Part shown: one piece after another, positions 16,397 through 24,608 of the stretch | How positions within the stretch are numbered: position 1 is the stretch's first letter | Layout of the letters: each line of letters begins with the position of its first letter | NCBI GenBank assembly: GCA_945869965.1 | Contig: CAMBRC010000044.1 | Coordinates: forward strand, 1 to 35,240 | Length of the DNA: 35,240 nucleotides | DNA from: Asaia bogorensis | Lineage (GTDB): Bacteria > Pseudomonadota > Alphaproteobacteria > Acetobacterales > Acetobacteraceae | Direction: 5' to 3' | Program-made: the position numbers and the translations under genes | Notes under the pieces: model-generated | What the model was told of the DNA's origin: nothing | Databases searched by the model: none | Seen by the model: the letters and a program-made list of their open reading frames with translations, nothing else

Positions 16397-16747
16397 CTAC
16401 TTGCAGGCGGTGACCATGATCTCCACCAGCAGGCGCGGGTCGGCCATGTTGGCCTCGACGCAGGCGCGCGCCGGGGCGCCGCCTTTGGGCAGCCACGCCG
16501 TCCAGACCTCGTTCATGGCGTCGCGGTCGCGGATGTCCTTCACCCAGATTTGGGCCTGCAACAGCCGGGTCTTGTCGGTGCCATGGGTTTCCAGGATGGC
16601 GTCGATCTGGTCGAGCACCGACTTCGTCTGGCCCTTGATGTCGGCGCTGGTGTCCTTGGCGGTGCAGCCCTGGAGGTAGACAAAGCCATGGTACTCGACC
16701 GCCTTGGACAGGATGGCGTTCGGCTCAGTGCGGATGATCTTGCTCAT
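16397..16747 (-). CDS. RidA family protein (enamine/imine deaminase)
   Basis: 116-residue YjgF/YER057c/UK114-family protein. Canonical RidA hydrolyses reactive 2-aminoacrylate-type enamines released by PLP enzymes. The key arginine is Arg105 in ANMADPRLLVEI, followed by Glu109, and the segment VYLQGCTAKD takes the place of the usual SGQ. Length is normal for a RidA subunit, which forms trimers. The start at 16747 has GGGGAG seven bases upstream. It is divergent from pntAA with a 288-base gap and has its own terminator. Which RidA subgroup it belongs to, and its substrate, cannot be decided here. Confidence 0.9.
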   Translation of the reverse strand: MSKIIRTEPNAILSKAVEYHGFVYLQGCTAKDTSADIKGQTKSVLDQIDAILETHGTDKTRLLQAQIWVKDIRDRDAMNEVWTAWLPKGGAPARACVEANMADPRLLVEIMVTACK

Positions 16748-17035
16748 CGTGGGCTCCCCGGTGTTTGCTGATGCACCGTTTCTACGAGTGGCCCGGCATC
16801 GCTGCAAGCGGCAGCATCTCGCCGAAATGATCTGAATCAAAGCCGATTGCGATCGGCGGGCGGGGCAGGGCTGCGGGATTTCTTGCGGCTGTCCCTTGCT
16901 GGCAGCGCCGCGCGGAGGCAATGTGCGCCCGGATGCGGCATTTGCGGACGGCGTGTGAACGCGGGTCGGCTGCTTTGTCATGCCGCGCCCGGATCGGCAG
17001 ACGCCGCCAAAGTGATGCAGTATAAGGATGAGCGC

Positions 17036-18175
17036 ATGCGCCTCGCGATCCTGAAGGAACGGTTCGCGTTCGAGACGCGTGTCGCCGCCACCCCCGATAC
17101 GGTGAAGAAGCTGGCCGCCCTCGGCCTGAGCATCGCCGTCGAGGCCGGTGCCGGCCAGGGTGCCGCCATCTCCGACCAGCAGTTCCGCGAAGCCGGCGCC
17201 GAGATCGCGCCCGATGCCGCCAGCCTGCTCGCCGGTGCCGGCGTGGTGCTGGCGGTGCAGATGCCGGGCGAGGCCGAGCGGGCGCTGATCCCGCGCGGCG
17301 CACTGTTGATCTGTATCGCCAATGCGCTCGCCACCCCTGATGTCGTGCCCGCCCTGGCCGCCGCCGGGATCGACACGGTGGCGATGGAACTGTTGCCGCG
17401 CATCACCCGCGCGCAAGCGATGGACGTGCTGTCGAGCCAGGCCAACCTCGCGGGCTACCGCGCCATCATCGAGGCGGCGGCCGCCTTCGAGCGCGGCTTC
17501 CCGATGATGATGACCGCCGCCGGGACGGTGCCGCCGGCCCGCGTCTTCGTGCTCGGCGCCGGCGTGGCCGGCTTACAGGCGATCGCCACCGCCCGCCGCC
17601 TGGGTGCTATCGTCAGCGCGACCGATGTCCGCCCGGCCGCCAAGGAAGAGATCAAGTCGCTCGGCGGCACCTTCATCGGCGTCGAGGATGACGAGACCGC
17701 CGCCCAGAAAGGCGCCTATGCCGGGCAGATGAGCGAGGCCTTCCTGAAGAAGCAGGCCGAGCTGGTTGCAGCGACGGTGGCCAAGAACGACATCATCATC
17801 TGCACCGCGCTGGTGATGGGCCGCCGCGCCCCGATCCTTCTGACCGCGGCGATGGTCGAGAGCATGAAGCCCGGCAGCGTGGTGATCGACCTGGCATCCG
17901 ACGCCGGCGGCAACTGTGCGCTCACCGTGCCGGGCGAGGTCATCACCACGCCGGGCGGGGTCAAGGTGCTCGGCTACCGCAACTGGCCCGGCCGCATTTC
18001 GGTGGCGTCCAGCGCGCTCTATTCCCGCAATTTGCTGACCTTCCTGACCAGCTTCTGGGACAAGGACGCGAAGGCGCCAAAGCTGCCGGAGGCCGACGAC
18101 ATCGTCCGCGGCACCCTGCTGACCCGCGGTGGCGCCGTGGTACACGCCAGCTTCGCCCCCAAGGCCGCAGCCTGA
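17036..18175 (+). CDS. pntAA: NAD(P) transhydrogenase subunit alpha, part 1
   Basis: 379-residue NAD(H)-binding domain I of the proton-translocating transhydrogenase, which moves hydride between NADH and NADP+ using the proton gradient. The Rossmann dinucleotide motif GAGVAG is at 174-179, and the typical [16 protein letters not shown] follows. Further family segments are [13 protein letters not shown] and [14 protein letters not shown]. As in Rhodospirillum rubrum, the alpha subunit is split, so this chain is soluble and lacks the membrane part. The start at 17036 has AAGGA upstream; an in-frame ATG at 17015 is an alternative. The next gene begins 19 bases after the stop. Confidence 0.95.
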   Translation: MRLAILKERFAFETRVAATPDTVKKLAALGLSIAVEAGAGQGAAISDQQFREAGAEIAPDAASLLAGAGVVLAVQMPGEAERALIPRGALLICIANALATPDVVPALAAAGIDTVAMELLPRITRAQAMDVLSSQANLAGYRAIIEAAAAFERGFPMMMTAAGTVPPARVFVLGAGVAGLQAIATARRLGAIVSATDVRPAAKEEIKSLGGTFIGVEDDETAAQKGAYAGQMSEAFLKKQAELVAATVAKNDIIICTALVMGRRAPILLTAAMVESMKPGSVVIDLASDAGGNCALTVPGEVITTPGGVKVLGYRNWPGRISVASSALYSRNLLTFLTSFWDKDAKAPKLPEADDIVRGTLLTRGGAVVHASFAPKAAA

Positions 18176-18194
18176 TTCGACCGGAGACCATGCC

Positions 18195-18566
18195 ATGACT
18201 CCCGCCCAACTGGCCGACCAGGCCGCCGCCCTCGCGCAGAATCTGCGCGCCTATGCCGACGCCGCCGGGCCGGTGGCCGAGGCGGTGCAGCCGTTCATCT
18301 TCCTGCTGGCGATCTTCCTGATGGCCTGTTTCGTCGGCTACTACGTGGTGTGGAACGTCACCCCGGCGCTGCATTCGCCGCTGATGGGTGTCACCAACGC
18401 GATCTCCAGCGTGATCGTGGTCGGCGCGATGCTGGCCACCGGGCTGGCCGAGAGCGGCTGGGCGCGGACCTTCGGCTTCATTGCCGTGCTGTTGGCCTCG
18501 GTGAACATCTTCGGCGGCTTCCTGGTGACCCAGCGGATGCTGTCGATGTTCAAGAAGAAGGCCTGA
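18195..18566 (+). CDS. pntAB: NAD(P) transhydrogenase subunit alpha, part 2 (membrane)
   Basis: 123-residue membrane chain that forms part of the proton channel (domain II) of transhydrogenase. Three to four hydrophobic helices are visible, starting with [20 protein letters not shown]. The conserved stretch [26 protein letters not shown] is diagnostic. It ends in the basic MLSMFKKKA. The ATG at 18195 follows GGAG, and the stop is three bases before the pntB start, so the three pnt genes form one operon. The size fits alphaproteobacterial PntAB. Confidence 0.95.
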   Translation: MTPAQLADQAAALAQNLRAYADAAGPVAEAVQPFIFLLAIFLMACFVGYYVVWNVTPALHSPLMGVTNAISSVIVVGAMLATGLAESGWARTFGFIAVLLASVNIFGGFLVTQRMLSMFKKKA

Positions 18567-18569
18567 GAG

Positions 18570-19976
18570 ATGTCCGCCAGCATCACCTCCGCCGTCTATC
18601 TCGTCGCCGCCGTCCTGTTCATCCTGGCCCTGCGCGGCCTGTCGCATCCCGAAACGTCCCAGCGGGGCAACCGGATGGGCATGATCGGCATGGCGATCGC
18701 CATTGCCGCCACGTTGTTGCAGCACGGCATGTCGGCTTCCGGCTTCGGGCTGATCCTGTTGGCCATCGTTATTGGCGGCGGTATCGGCACGGTGCTGGCC
18801 CGCAAGATCCAGATGACGGCGCTGCCGCAGCTGGTGGCGGCGTTCCATTCGTTGGTCGGTCTCGCCGCGGTATTCGTGGCCGCCGCTGCGTTGTATGCGC
18901 CGGAGTCGTTCGGCATTGGCCGGGCGGGCGACGTGCATACCCAAAGCCTGGTCGAGATGTCGCTCGGCCTGGCGATTGGCGGCATCACCTTCTCGGGCTC
19001 GTTGATCGCGTTTGCCAAGTTGCAGGCGTTGATGAAGGGCAATCCGATCACCTTTCCGATGCAGCACCAGGTCAATCTGGGCATTGCGCTGCTGATCCTG
19101 GCGCTGGTCGTGGCGTTTGTGGCGACGGGTGGCAACCTGGTGCTGTTCTGGATCATCGCGCTGTTGTCGATCACGCTCGGTTTCCTGCTGATCATCCCGA
19201 TTGGCGGGGCGGACATGCCGGTCGTGGTGTCGATGCTGAACTCTTATTCGGGCTGGGCGGCGGCGGGCATTGGCTTCACCATCGGCAACCTGGCGTTGAT
19301 CATCACCGGGGCGCTGGTCGGGGCATCGGGCGCGATCCTGTCGTACATCATGTGCAAGGGGATGAACCGCAGCATTATCAATGTGTTGCTCGGCGGCTTT
19401 GGCACGGATGGCGGCGCGGCGGCGGGACCGGCGGCGAGCGGGGATCGGGCGGTCAAGGCGGGGGCGGCCGAGGATGCGGCCTTCATCATGAAGAATGCTT
19501 CCAAGGTGATCATCGTGCCGGGCTATGGCATGGCGGTGGCGCAGGCGCAGCATGCTCTGCGCGAAATGGCGGATACGCTGAAGAAGGAAGGCGTTGTTGT
19601 TAAGTACGCCATCCATCCGGTGGCCGGGCGGATGCCGGGGCATATGAACGTGCTGCTGGCCGAGGCGAACGTGCCGTATGATGAGGTGTTCGAGCTGGAG
19701 GAGATCAACAGCGAGTTCGCCAGCGCCGATGTGGTCTATGTCATCGGCGCCAACGATGTGACCAACCCGGCGGCCAAGACCGATCCGCAATCGGCGATCT
19801 ACGGGATGCCGATTCTGGAAGTGGACAAGGCCGGCACGGTATTGTTCGTCAAGCGTTCGATGGCGTCGGGCTATGCCGGGGTGGATAACGAGCTGTTCTT
19901 CCGGGCGAACACGATGATGCTGTTCGGGGACGCCAAGAAGATGACCGAAGAGATCGTCCAGGCTTTAGGCCACTAG
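18570..19976 (+). CDS. pntB: NAD(P) transhydrogenase subunit beta
   Basis: 468-residue subunit with the remaining membrane helices (about residues 1-260) and the NADP(H)-binding domain III at the C-terminus. Family marks include SYSGWAAAGIGFTIGN, the domain III beginning KVIIVPGYGMAVAQAQH, the segment YAIHPVAGRMPGHMNVLLAEA, and VIGANDVTNPAAKTDP. The protein completes the PntAA-PntAB-PntB complex, which probably supplies NADPH from NADH. The stop overlaps a convergent small lipoprotein gene by four bases. Codon style changes within the gene: the 5' part is C-ending like pntAA, and the 3' part is G-ending like the genes that follow. Confidence 0.96.
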   Translation: MSASITSAVYLVAAVLFILALRGLSHPETSQRGNRMGMIGMAIAIAATLLQHGMSASGFGLILLAIVIGGGIGTVLARKIQMTALPQLVAAFHSLVGLAAVFVAAAALYAPESFGIGRAGDVHTQSLVEMSLGLAIGGITFSGSLIAFAKLQALMKGNPITFPMQHQVNLGIALLILALVVAFVATGGNLVLFWIIALLSITLGFLLIIPIGGADMPVVVSMLNSYSGWAAAGIGFTIGNLALIITGALVGASGAILSYIMCKGMNRSIINVLLGGFGTDGGAAAGPAASGDRAVKAGAAEDAAFIMKNASKVIIVPGYGMAVAQAQHALREMADTLKKEGVVVKYAIHPVAGRMPGHMNVLLAEANVPYDEVFELEEINSEFASADVVYVIGANDVTNPAAKTDPQSAIYGMPILEVDKAGTVLFVKRSMASGYAGVDNELFFRANTMMLFGDAKKMTEEIVQALGH

Positions 19977-20179
19977 CGCCAGCCGCGATGGCCCCAGCCG
20001 CCGTGGCGGTGGCCGCGGTACTGCGGGCGGTAGCCGCCGTAGCCGCCGCCGATATAGACTGAGGGCGGGGCGACGTAGACAGGTGCGGGCTGGGCATAGA
20101 CGCCCTCGACCGGGTAGGCGACGCAGCCGCCCAGGGCGAACAGGCCGAGGGCGGCCAGGATGATGCGGTAGCGGGGCAT
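19973..20179 (-). CDS. Small Gly/Tyr/Arg-rich lipoprotein
   Basis: 68-residue protein with a lipoprotein signal sequence ending in the lipobox LGGC (Cys at residue 19), so it is probably lipid-anchored. The short mature part is low-complexity: a Pro/Val/Tyr segment followed by GGGYGGYRPQYRGHRHGGW-like repeats of Gly, Tyr, Arg and His. GGAG stands about ten bases upstream of the ATG at 20179. It is convergent with pntB and divergent from the FecR-like gene, and the 140-base gap on that side must hold both promoters. Function unknown. Confidence 0.75.
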   Translation of the reverse strand: MPRYRIILAALGLFALGGCVAYPVEGVYAQPAPVYVAPPSVYIGGGYGGYRPQYRGHRHGGWGHRGWR

Positions 20180-20319
20180 GGTGTTCGCACTCCGGTGAAC
20201 GTGGTGGTTATGACGCGCGATTGCGGCGGGTTGATGGATGTTGCCGCCGTGGTGCTGCCATGATGGCGGGGTAGGCTGATCTTTGTCCTCGCCATTGGGC
20301 GGAGGTGGAGGTCGAGTTC

Positions 20320-21654
20320 ATGCTGCGATCGCTTCGTATGTCTGGGCTGGCGCTGGTGACCGGGCTGATGCTCGCAATGCCGGCGGTGGCGCAGGGGCCG
20401 GTGGGGCGGATTGCCGAGGCCAGCGGGCCGGTTTCGCTGCGGCCGCCGGGGGGCGGATGGGCCAATGTGGCGCGCGGGGCGGCGCTGTCCGAGGGGCAGA
20501 CGGTGCGGACCGGGCCGCGCAGCCAGGTCGAGCTGGATCTGGGGGCCAACCGGGTGGGGCTGGATCCCGGCACGGTGCTGCGCATCGATAGCGCGCATCC
20601 GGCGACGCCGGCGCTGACGCTGGAGCAGGGGCGGACGATGGTACTGGTGCGCAGCTTGCTGGCAGGGCAGGTGGCGCGGGTGGTGATGCCGCGCGGGTCG
20701 GTGATCCTGGCGGCGCCGGGGTTGTATGTGATCGAGGCCGGGGATGGCGGGGCGGCGACGGTTGGGGTGAGCCGGGGCATGGCGCAGGTCTATGGGGCCG
20801 GGGTTTCGATGATGGTGGCGGCCGGGCAGACCGGGGTGATCGGGGGCGCGGACGGGCGGCCGGGGAGTCTGCGGGCCGGGGTTGCGGACGGGTTTCTGGC
20901 CGATGATGCCAGCATGCCGGCGATGCCGCAGGTGGTCCGGCCCAGCTTGGCGCCACCGGTGTTGGCGCAGCCCAGCTTGCCGCCACCGGTGGCTGGGGCG
21001 GCTCCTGGGGTGCCGTACGACGAGCTGGCCGAGTTGCCGGGCGGGGCGGCGCTGTTGCGCGACGGGGTTTGGGCGAGCAATCCGGAGTATGGCCAGGTCT
21101 GGTATCCGCCGGTGGTGACGGGGTGGAGCCCGTATGCCGATGCCTGGGCGGAGGACCGGGCATGGGGCTATACGCCGTGGCATTTCGGCACCTGGATCCA
21201 GATCGGGCCGCGTTGGGGCTGGCTGCCGCCGCGGCGGCATTTTTCGCCGGGGCATGGCCATCACGCCGGCCGGCCACCGCCGGGGGTGGCGCAGCCGCAC
21301 CGGCCGGTGCCGGTGTTCGGGCAGCCGCCGGGGTATGGCGGCGGGCGGCCCCCGGGGGTGTTTGGCGGGCCGCCTCGGGGCGTTGCCCCGGCAGTGGTTG
21401 CGCCACCGGTGAATGCGCCGCTGGTGAGTGGGCCGCGTGGGGGGGGATGGCCGCCGCTTTCGGGCGCGCCGGTTGTGCCGCCGCAGGTGTTCGCGCCGCG
21501 CCCTGGGCCGGCCATGGCTGGACCGCCGCCGGGTGCGGCACCGCAGGTATTTGCGCCGCGGCCATCGGCGGGGCCGCCGATGTCGGCGGGGCCACCGCGG
21601 GCGGCGGCACCGGCGCCGTCGCGGCGCTGTGGGCCGTTGCAAACGCCCTGTTGA
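20320..21654 (+). CDS. Exported FecR/DUF6600-like protein with Pro-rich tail
   Basis: 444-residue protein. After a signal peptide (SGLALVTGLMLAMPAVAQ) comes a FecR-like beta domain (about 25-170), recognised from ASGPVSLRPPGGGW, the G-x-x-L-x-x-G-x-x-V-x-T pattern and LDLGANRVGLDPGTVLRID. A Trp/Tyr-rich middle (YGQVWYPPVVTGWSPYADAW, then PWHFGTW) matches the repeat style of DUF6600. The last third is Pro/Gly/Arg low complexity, with a 30-base direct repeat at 20941-20961 and 20971-20991 (PSLxPPV) and two PQVFAPRP units 60 bases apart. It ends in CGPLQTPC. Start 20320 is chosen for GGAG nine bases upstream; a GTG at 20305 is also in frame. Probably an envelope protein; role unknown. Confidence 0.78.
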   Translation: MLRSLRMSGLALVTGLMLAMPAVAQGPVGRIAEASGPVSLRPPGGGWANVARGAALSEGQTVRTGPRSQVELDLGANRVGLDPGTVLRIDSAHPATPALTLEQGRTMVLVRSLLAGQVARVVMPRGSVILAAPGLYVIEAGDGGAATVGVSRGMAQVYGAGVSMMVAAGQTGVIGGADGRPGSLRAGVADGFLADDASMPAMPQVVRPSLAPPVLAQPSLPPPVAGAAPGVPYDELAELPGGAALLRDGVWASNPEYGQVWYPPVVTGWSPYADAWAEDRAWGYTPWHFGTWIQIGPRWGWLPPRRHFSPGHGHHAGRPPPGVAQPHRPVPVFGQPPGYGGGRPPGVFGGPPRGVAPAVVAPPVNAPLVSGPRGGGWPPLSGAPVVPPQVFAPRPGPAMAGPPPGAAPQVFAPRPSAGPPMSAGPPRAAAPAPSRRCGPLQTPC

Positions 21655-21946
21655 TGGTTGTCGTATTATAATAAAACGATAACGTAATAATATAGCCGTG
21701 CGTCGGCGCCGAGGCCAAACCGGGTTTTTGCGATTTTGGTGGGATTTGCGGCCTGCCGGGTGCGGTGGTGGCGCAGGGATGGCGCGAGCCGGGGATCTGG
21801 CCGGCGCGGGCGAACGGGGAGTTGTGGCCAGCGGCGCCGGTGCGGGGATGTGTCGCGCCATGATGGAAGGCGCCAGGGATTGCGGCGCGGCGGGACGCAT
21901 CGCGGGCATGCGGGATCTGGGCGCGCGCGGTGCTTCCTTCGCTGGC
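21655..21946. other. Gene-poor stretch with an AT-rich island
   Basis: These 292 bases follow the FecR-like gene. An AT-rich island at about 21663-21697, containing TTATAATAA and GTAATAATAT, stands out sharply from the GC-rich surroundings and could be a terminator or promoter region. The rest is GC-rich, and the open frames in it are low-complexity Ala/Pro/Arg translations. One minus-strand frame could be the displaced tail of the small ORF at 21947-22168. I see no convincing intact gene. Confidence 0.4.
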
Positions 21947-22168
21947 CTAGGGGGTGGCGCGGGGCGGCTGGGGGCATTTGGGTTGGGTGAGTTGGCCGGC
22001 TTGCCAGAGCTGGATGAGTTGTTCGAGACGGCCGAAGATGCGGGCGAAGATGGCGGCGATGGCGGCGTGGATGACGGCGGGTATCCAGGCGGATTTCGAG
22101 TCTGCTTCCACCGCGGCGTGCAGGCCGGCGAACCGGGCCGCCAAGGGGGAGGTTGACTGTGTTTCCAT
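21947..22168 (-). CDS. Small helical protein of unknown function
   Basis: 73-residue ORF beginning METQSTSPLAARFAGLHAAV. The core (IPAVIHAAIAAIFARIFGRLEQLIQLWQAG) looks like a real amphipathic helix rather than a shadow translation, and the end is Pro-rich. I recall similar short proteins scattered in Acetobacteraceae genomes, but cannot name the family. No good Shine-Dalgarno sequence precedes the ATG at 22168. The frame stays open upstream to 22333, starting inside an AT-rich repeat, but that part looks non-coding. In relatives the helix is often followed by a longer Ala/Pro/Arg-rich tail, so this copy may be truncated by a frameshift. That comparison is from memory. Confidence 0.45.
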   Translation of the reverse strand: METQSTSPLAARFAGLHAAVEADSKSAWIPAVIHAAIAAIFARIFGRLEQLIQLWQAGQLTQPKCPQPPRATP

Positions 22169-22306
22169 ACGCCGGACACTAACTAACTTCCGTTCACCGC
22201 GCAAGGAAAAAATCATCGAGTCAAAGTTTTTTTCTATCCCGGACGGCCAGAGGCTCCCCGAATCCAACGGCATGCACGCCCGGCGGGAGGGACGGACGCA
22301 GTGAAC

Positions 22307-22342
22307 AAAGTTTTTTTGCTTCTTTTTGTTCACAAAAAGAAG
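22307..22342 (-). repeat. AT-rich palindromic repeat, locus D
   Basis: These 36 bases are the exact reverse complement of 26450-26485. They contain the hairpin CTTCTTTTTGT/ACAAAAAGAAG with a two-base loop, then a CAAAAAAACTTT tail as read on the minus strand. The site lies just downstream of the antiporter gene on its strand and upstream of the small helical ORF. Confidence 0.8.
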
Positions 22343-22369
22343 ATCTTTTTCTAACTTTTAGCCTCCCTC

Positions 22370-23959
22370 TTAATGCGCAGCGCCGCCGAGCTGGCGGCGC
22401 AGGCGGAGGTCTTCGAGGTCCAGTTCCTCGACCACGGCGATGAGTTCCTCTTCGCCGAGTTCGCCGTCACGGGCGAGGGCGACCACGTGGGTTCGGGCGG
22501 CCTGGTTGGCGTGCAGGCGCAGGGCGAGCCGGGCCTGGTGGGTTGCCCGGCTGGCGGCCGGGTTTGGGGCTGCGTGGTTGTGGTGGGTGCCGGCGCGGTC
22601 GCGGAATTCGGCCAGCAGGTCTTGGGCCATCGCGCCGTCGAGCGGGTCTGCGGCGCGCAGTTCGATGGCGGCGAGGGCGGCGCGTTCGGCGGCGGTGCGG
22701 GCGGCGATGGCGGGGTGTTCGCCGTCGTCAGTGGCGGGGGATTTGCTGAGGCCGAGGGCCTTGATGAGGGGGCCGAGGGTGACGCCCTGGATCAGCACGG
22801 TGCCGAGGATGACGGCGAAGGTGAGGATGATGATGGTATCGCGGCCGGGGAAGGCGGCGGGCAAAGCGAGGGCGGCGGCCAGGCTGACCACGCCGCGCAT
22901 GCCGGCCCAGGAGATGACGGTGAGGGTTGCGACCGAGGGGACGGGATCGCGCTTGCGGACCCAGGGCGGGCGGGAGAGGTGGGCGGCGGGGAAGACCCAG
23001 ACGAAGCGGCCGATGATGACGGTGGCCAGGACGGCCAGGGCGACGGGGGCAAGTTGGGCGGCCTCGCCCGGGCCGATGCGGTCGAGCACGCCTTGCAGGG
23101 AGAGGCCGATCAGGTTGAAGACCAGCGCGTCCATGACGAAGACGACGAAGCTCCAGGTGGCGGCGGCTTCGAGGCGGGTGCGGGCGGAGAGCGCTTCGTG
23201 GCGGCGGAAGCCGAACCAGACGCCGCAGGCCACGGTTGCAAGCACGCCGGAGACATGGAGCTGTTCGGCGATGATGTAGCTTCCCCAGGCGGCGAGGAAG
23301 GAGGCGGCGGTTTCCATGTGGGTGTCGCGCAGGCGCTGGGCCAGCCAGACCAGGAGCATGCCGGCGAGGATGCCCACGACCACACCGCCGACGGAGACGC
23401 CGACGATGGTGACCTTGACCATCGTGGGGTCGAACAGACCGGTCATGGTGGCGGCGACGGCGAAGCGGTACAGCACTAGGCCGGAGGCGTCGTTCACCAG
23501 GCTTTCGCCGGACAGGATGGTGACCATGCGGCGCGGCATGCGCAGGCGTTCGAGGATGGAGGCGGCGGCGATGGCATCGGGGGGCGAGACGATGGCGCCG
23601 AAGGCGAAGCAGGCGGCCCAGGGCAAAGACGGGATCAGGGTGTGGAGCACCACGGCGACGATGCCGGTGGTGAAGGCGACGGCACCGACAGCGAGCAGGA
23701 GGATGGGGCGCAGATTGGCGCGGAAGGCGCGCCATGAGGTGAAGTAGGCCGACGCCATCAGCAGTGGCGGCAGGAACAGGACCATGGTGAGGTCCGGGTC
23801 CAGGCGGATTTCCGGCAGGCCCGGGGTGACGGCGAGGACCATGCCGCCGAGGACGAAGACCACGGCGGTGGGGATGTTCAGGCGGCGGGCCAGGACGGCG
23901 AGGCCGACGGCGATGGCCAGCAGGACGAGGATGAGTTCGAAGGAATGGACGGGGCTCAT
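22370..23959 (-). CDS. CPA1-family Na+/H+ antiporter
   Basis: 529-residue monovalent cation:proton antiporter of the CPA1 (NhaP/NHE-like) family, in the inner membrane. About twelve helices are followed by a hydrophilic helical C-terminal part (about 405-529) rich in Ala, Arg and Glu that may regulate activity. The ion-site helix is seen as GAIVSPPDAIAAASI, and the conserved GESLVNDASGLVLY follows. The segment VISWAGMRGVVSLAAALALP is also diagnostic. The ATG at 23959 has no strong Shine-Dalgarno sequence. It is divergent from the membrane protein at 24026 with a 66-base gap. It should contribute to pH or sodium homeostasis; ion preference cannot be read. Confidence 0.93.
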   Translation of the reverse strand: MSPVHSFELILVLLAIAVGLAVLARRLNIPTAVVFVLGGMVLAVTPGLPEIRLDPDLTMVLFLPPLLMASAYFTSWRAFRANLRPILLLAVGAVAFTTGIVAVVLHTLIPSLPWAACFAFGAIVSPPDAIAAASILERLRMPRRMVTILSGESLVNDASGLVLYRFAVAATMTGLFDPTMVKVTIVGVSVGGVVVGILAGMLLVWLAQRLRDTHMETAASFLAAWGSYIIAEQLHVSGVLATVACGVWFGFRRHEALSARTRLEAAATWSFVVFVMDALVFNLIGLSLQGVLDRIGPGEAAQLAPVALAVLATVIIGRFVWVFPAAHLSRPPWVRKRDPVPSVATLTVISWAGMRGVVSLAAALALPAAFPGRDTIIILTFAVILGTVLIQGVTLGPLIKALGLSKSPATDDGEHPAIAARTAAERAALAAIELRAADPLDGAMAQDLLAEFRDRAGTHHNHAAPNPAASRATHQARLALRLHANQAARTHVVALARDGELGEEELIAVVEELDLEDLRLRRQLGGAAH

Positions 23960-24025
23960 GCGGCCGATGGTATACGGTTATGGGCGTCTGGTCGCCGGGG
24001 TTGGCTGGGCGGGGGAGGATTTTTG

Positions 24026-24556
24026 ATGCCGCGCTGGTTGCGTCGCCTGATGAACCTGTTGCTGCTGCCGTTGGCGCTGCTGATGGTGGTGCTGGAGGAT
24101 GTGGTCTGGGCCGGGGCGCTGTTTGTGCTGCGGGCGGTGCGGACGGCGGGGCCGGTGCGGCGGGTGGAGGTGTGGCTGGGGACGTTGTCCGGCTATGCCG
24201 TGCTGCCGTTGTTCCTGGGGCTGGAGGTGGTGGGGATTGCCGGCAAGATCTGGGCGATCGGGCTGGTGGCGCGCGGGTATCCGGTGGCGGGGCTGGAGGC
24301 GTATGTGGTGATCCGGCTGGGGTCGACGCTGCTGGCGGTGTTTGTCTATCAGGCGTGCGCGCCGGCGCTGTTGCGGATTGGCTGGTTTGCCTGGCTGGTG
24401 GGGTGGGTGCATGTGGCGCGGGACTGGGCGATGCGGCTGGTGCGGCCGATGCTGGAGGTGGTCCGGCGGTTGCTGCGGCGGGGGCGCGGGCGGTTGGCGC
24501 TGCGATGGCTGGCGATACGGCGGGCTTTGAGGGCGCGGCGGGGTGGGGCGGGATGA
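24026..24556 (+). CDS. Integral membrane protein of unknown function
   Basis: 176-residue protein with three to four hydrophobic segments: LLLLPLALLMVVLEDVVWAG, LGTLSGYAVLPLFLGLEVVG, and a later pair around LGSTLLAVFVYQACAP and WFAWLVGWVHVA. The C-terminus is a highly basic tail with many Arg residues (RRLLRRGRGRLALRW and onward), presumably cytoplasmic. A strong GGGGGAGG precedes the ATG at 24026. The stop is part of an ATGA that opens a chain of tiny ORFs leading to the HAD gene, so the two genes are probably coupled. The family is not known to me. Confidence 0.75.
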   Translation: MPRWLRRLMNLLLLPLALLMVVLEDVVWAGALFVLRAVRTAGPVRRVEVWLGTLSGYAVLPLFLGLEVVGIAGKIWAIGLVARGYPVAGLEAYVVIRLGSTLLAVFVYQACAPALLRIGWFAWLVGWVHVARDWAMRLVRPMLEVVRRLLRRGRGRLALRWLAIRRALRARRGGAG

Positions 24557-24608
24557 AACGACGGCCATGAAACGACGGGCATGAAACGGCGGGCATGAAA
24601 CGGCGGGC
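24553..24608 (+). repeat. 14-bp tandem repeat making three coupled minicistrons
   Basis: Four head-to-tail copies of ATGAAACGRCGGSC start at 24553, 24567, 24581 and 24595. The first three copies encode MKRRP-stop, MKRRA-stop and MKRRA-stop; each stop TGA overlaps the next ATG as ATGA. The fourth ATG begins the HAD protein MKRRAV. The stop of the upstream membrane protein also overlaps the first ATG. Ribosomes could pass from gene to gene by repeated termination-reinitiation. The repeat probably arose by slippage at the original ATGA junction. Confidence 0.8.

Noticed and set aside
17961-19790. Minus-strand open frame of 609 codons opposite pntB
   Set aside because: Arg/His/Asp/Gln-rich translation without any domain pattern, opposite the well-supported pntAB and pntB genes.
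19849-22179. Minus-strand open frame of 776 codons
   Set aside because: Pro/Arg/His-rich translation, opposite the FecR-like gene and pntB end. Only its upstream part could matter as a displaced tail of the small helical ORF.
24553-24608. Short tandem repeat considered as a CRISPR-like array
   Set aside because: The unit is 14 bases with no spacers, and it is explained by duplication at an ATGA start/stop junction.
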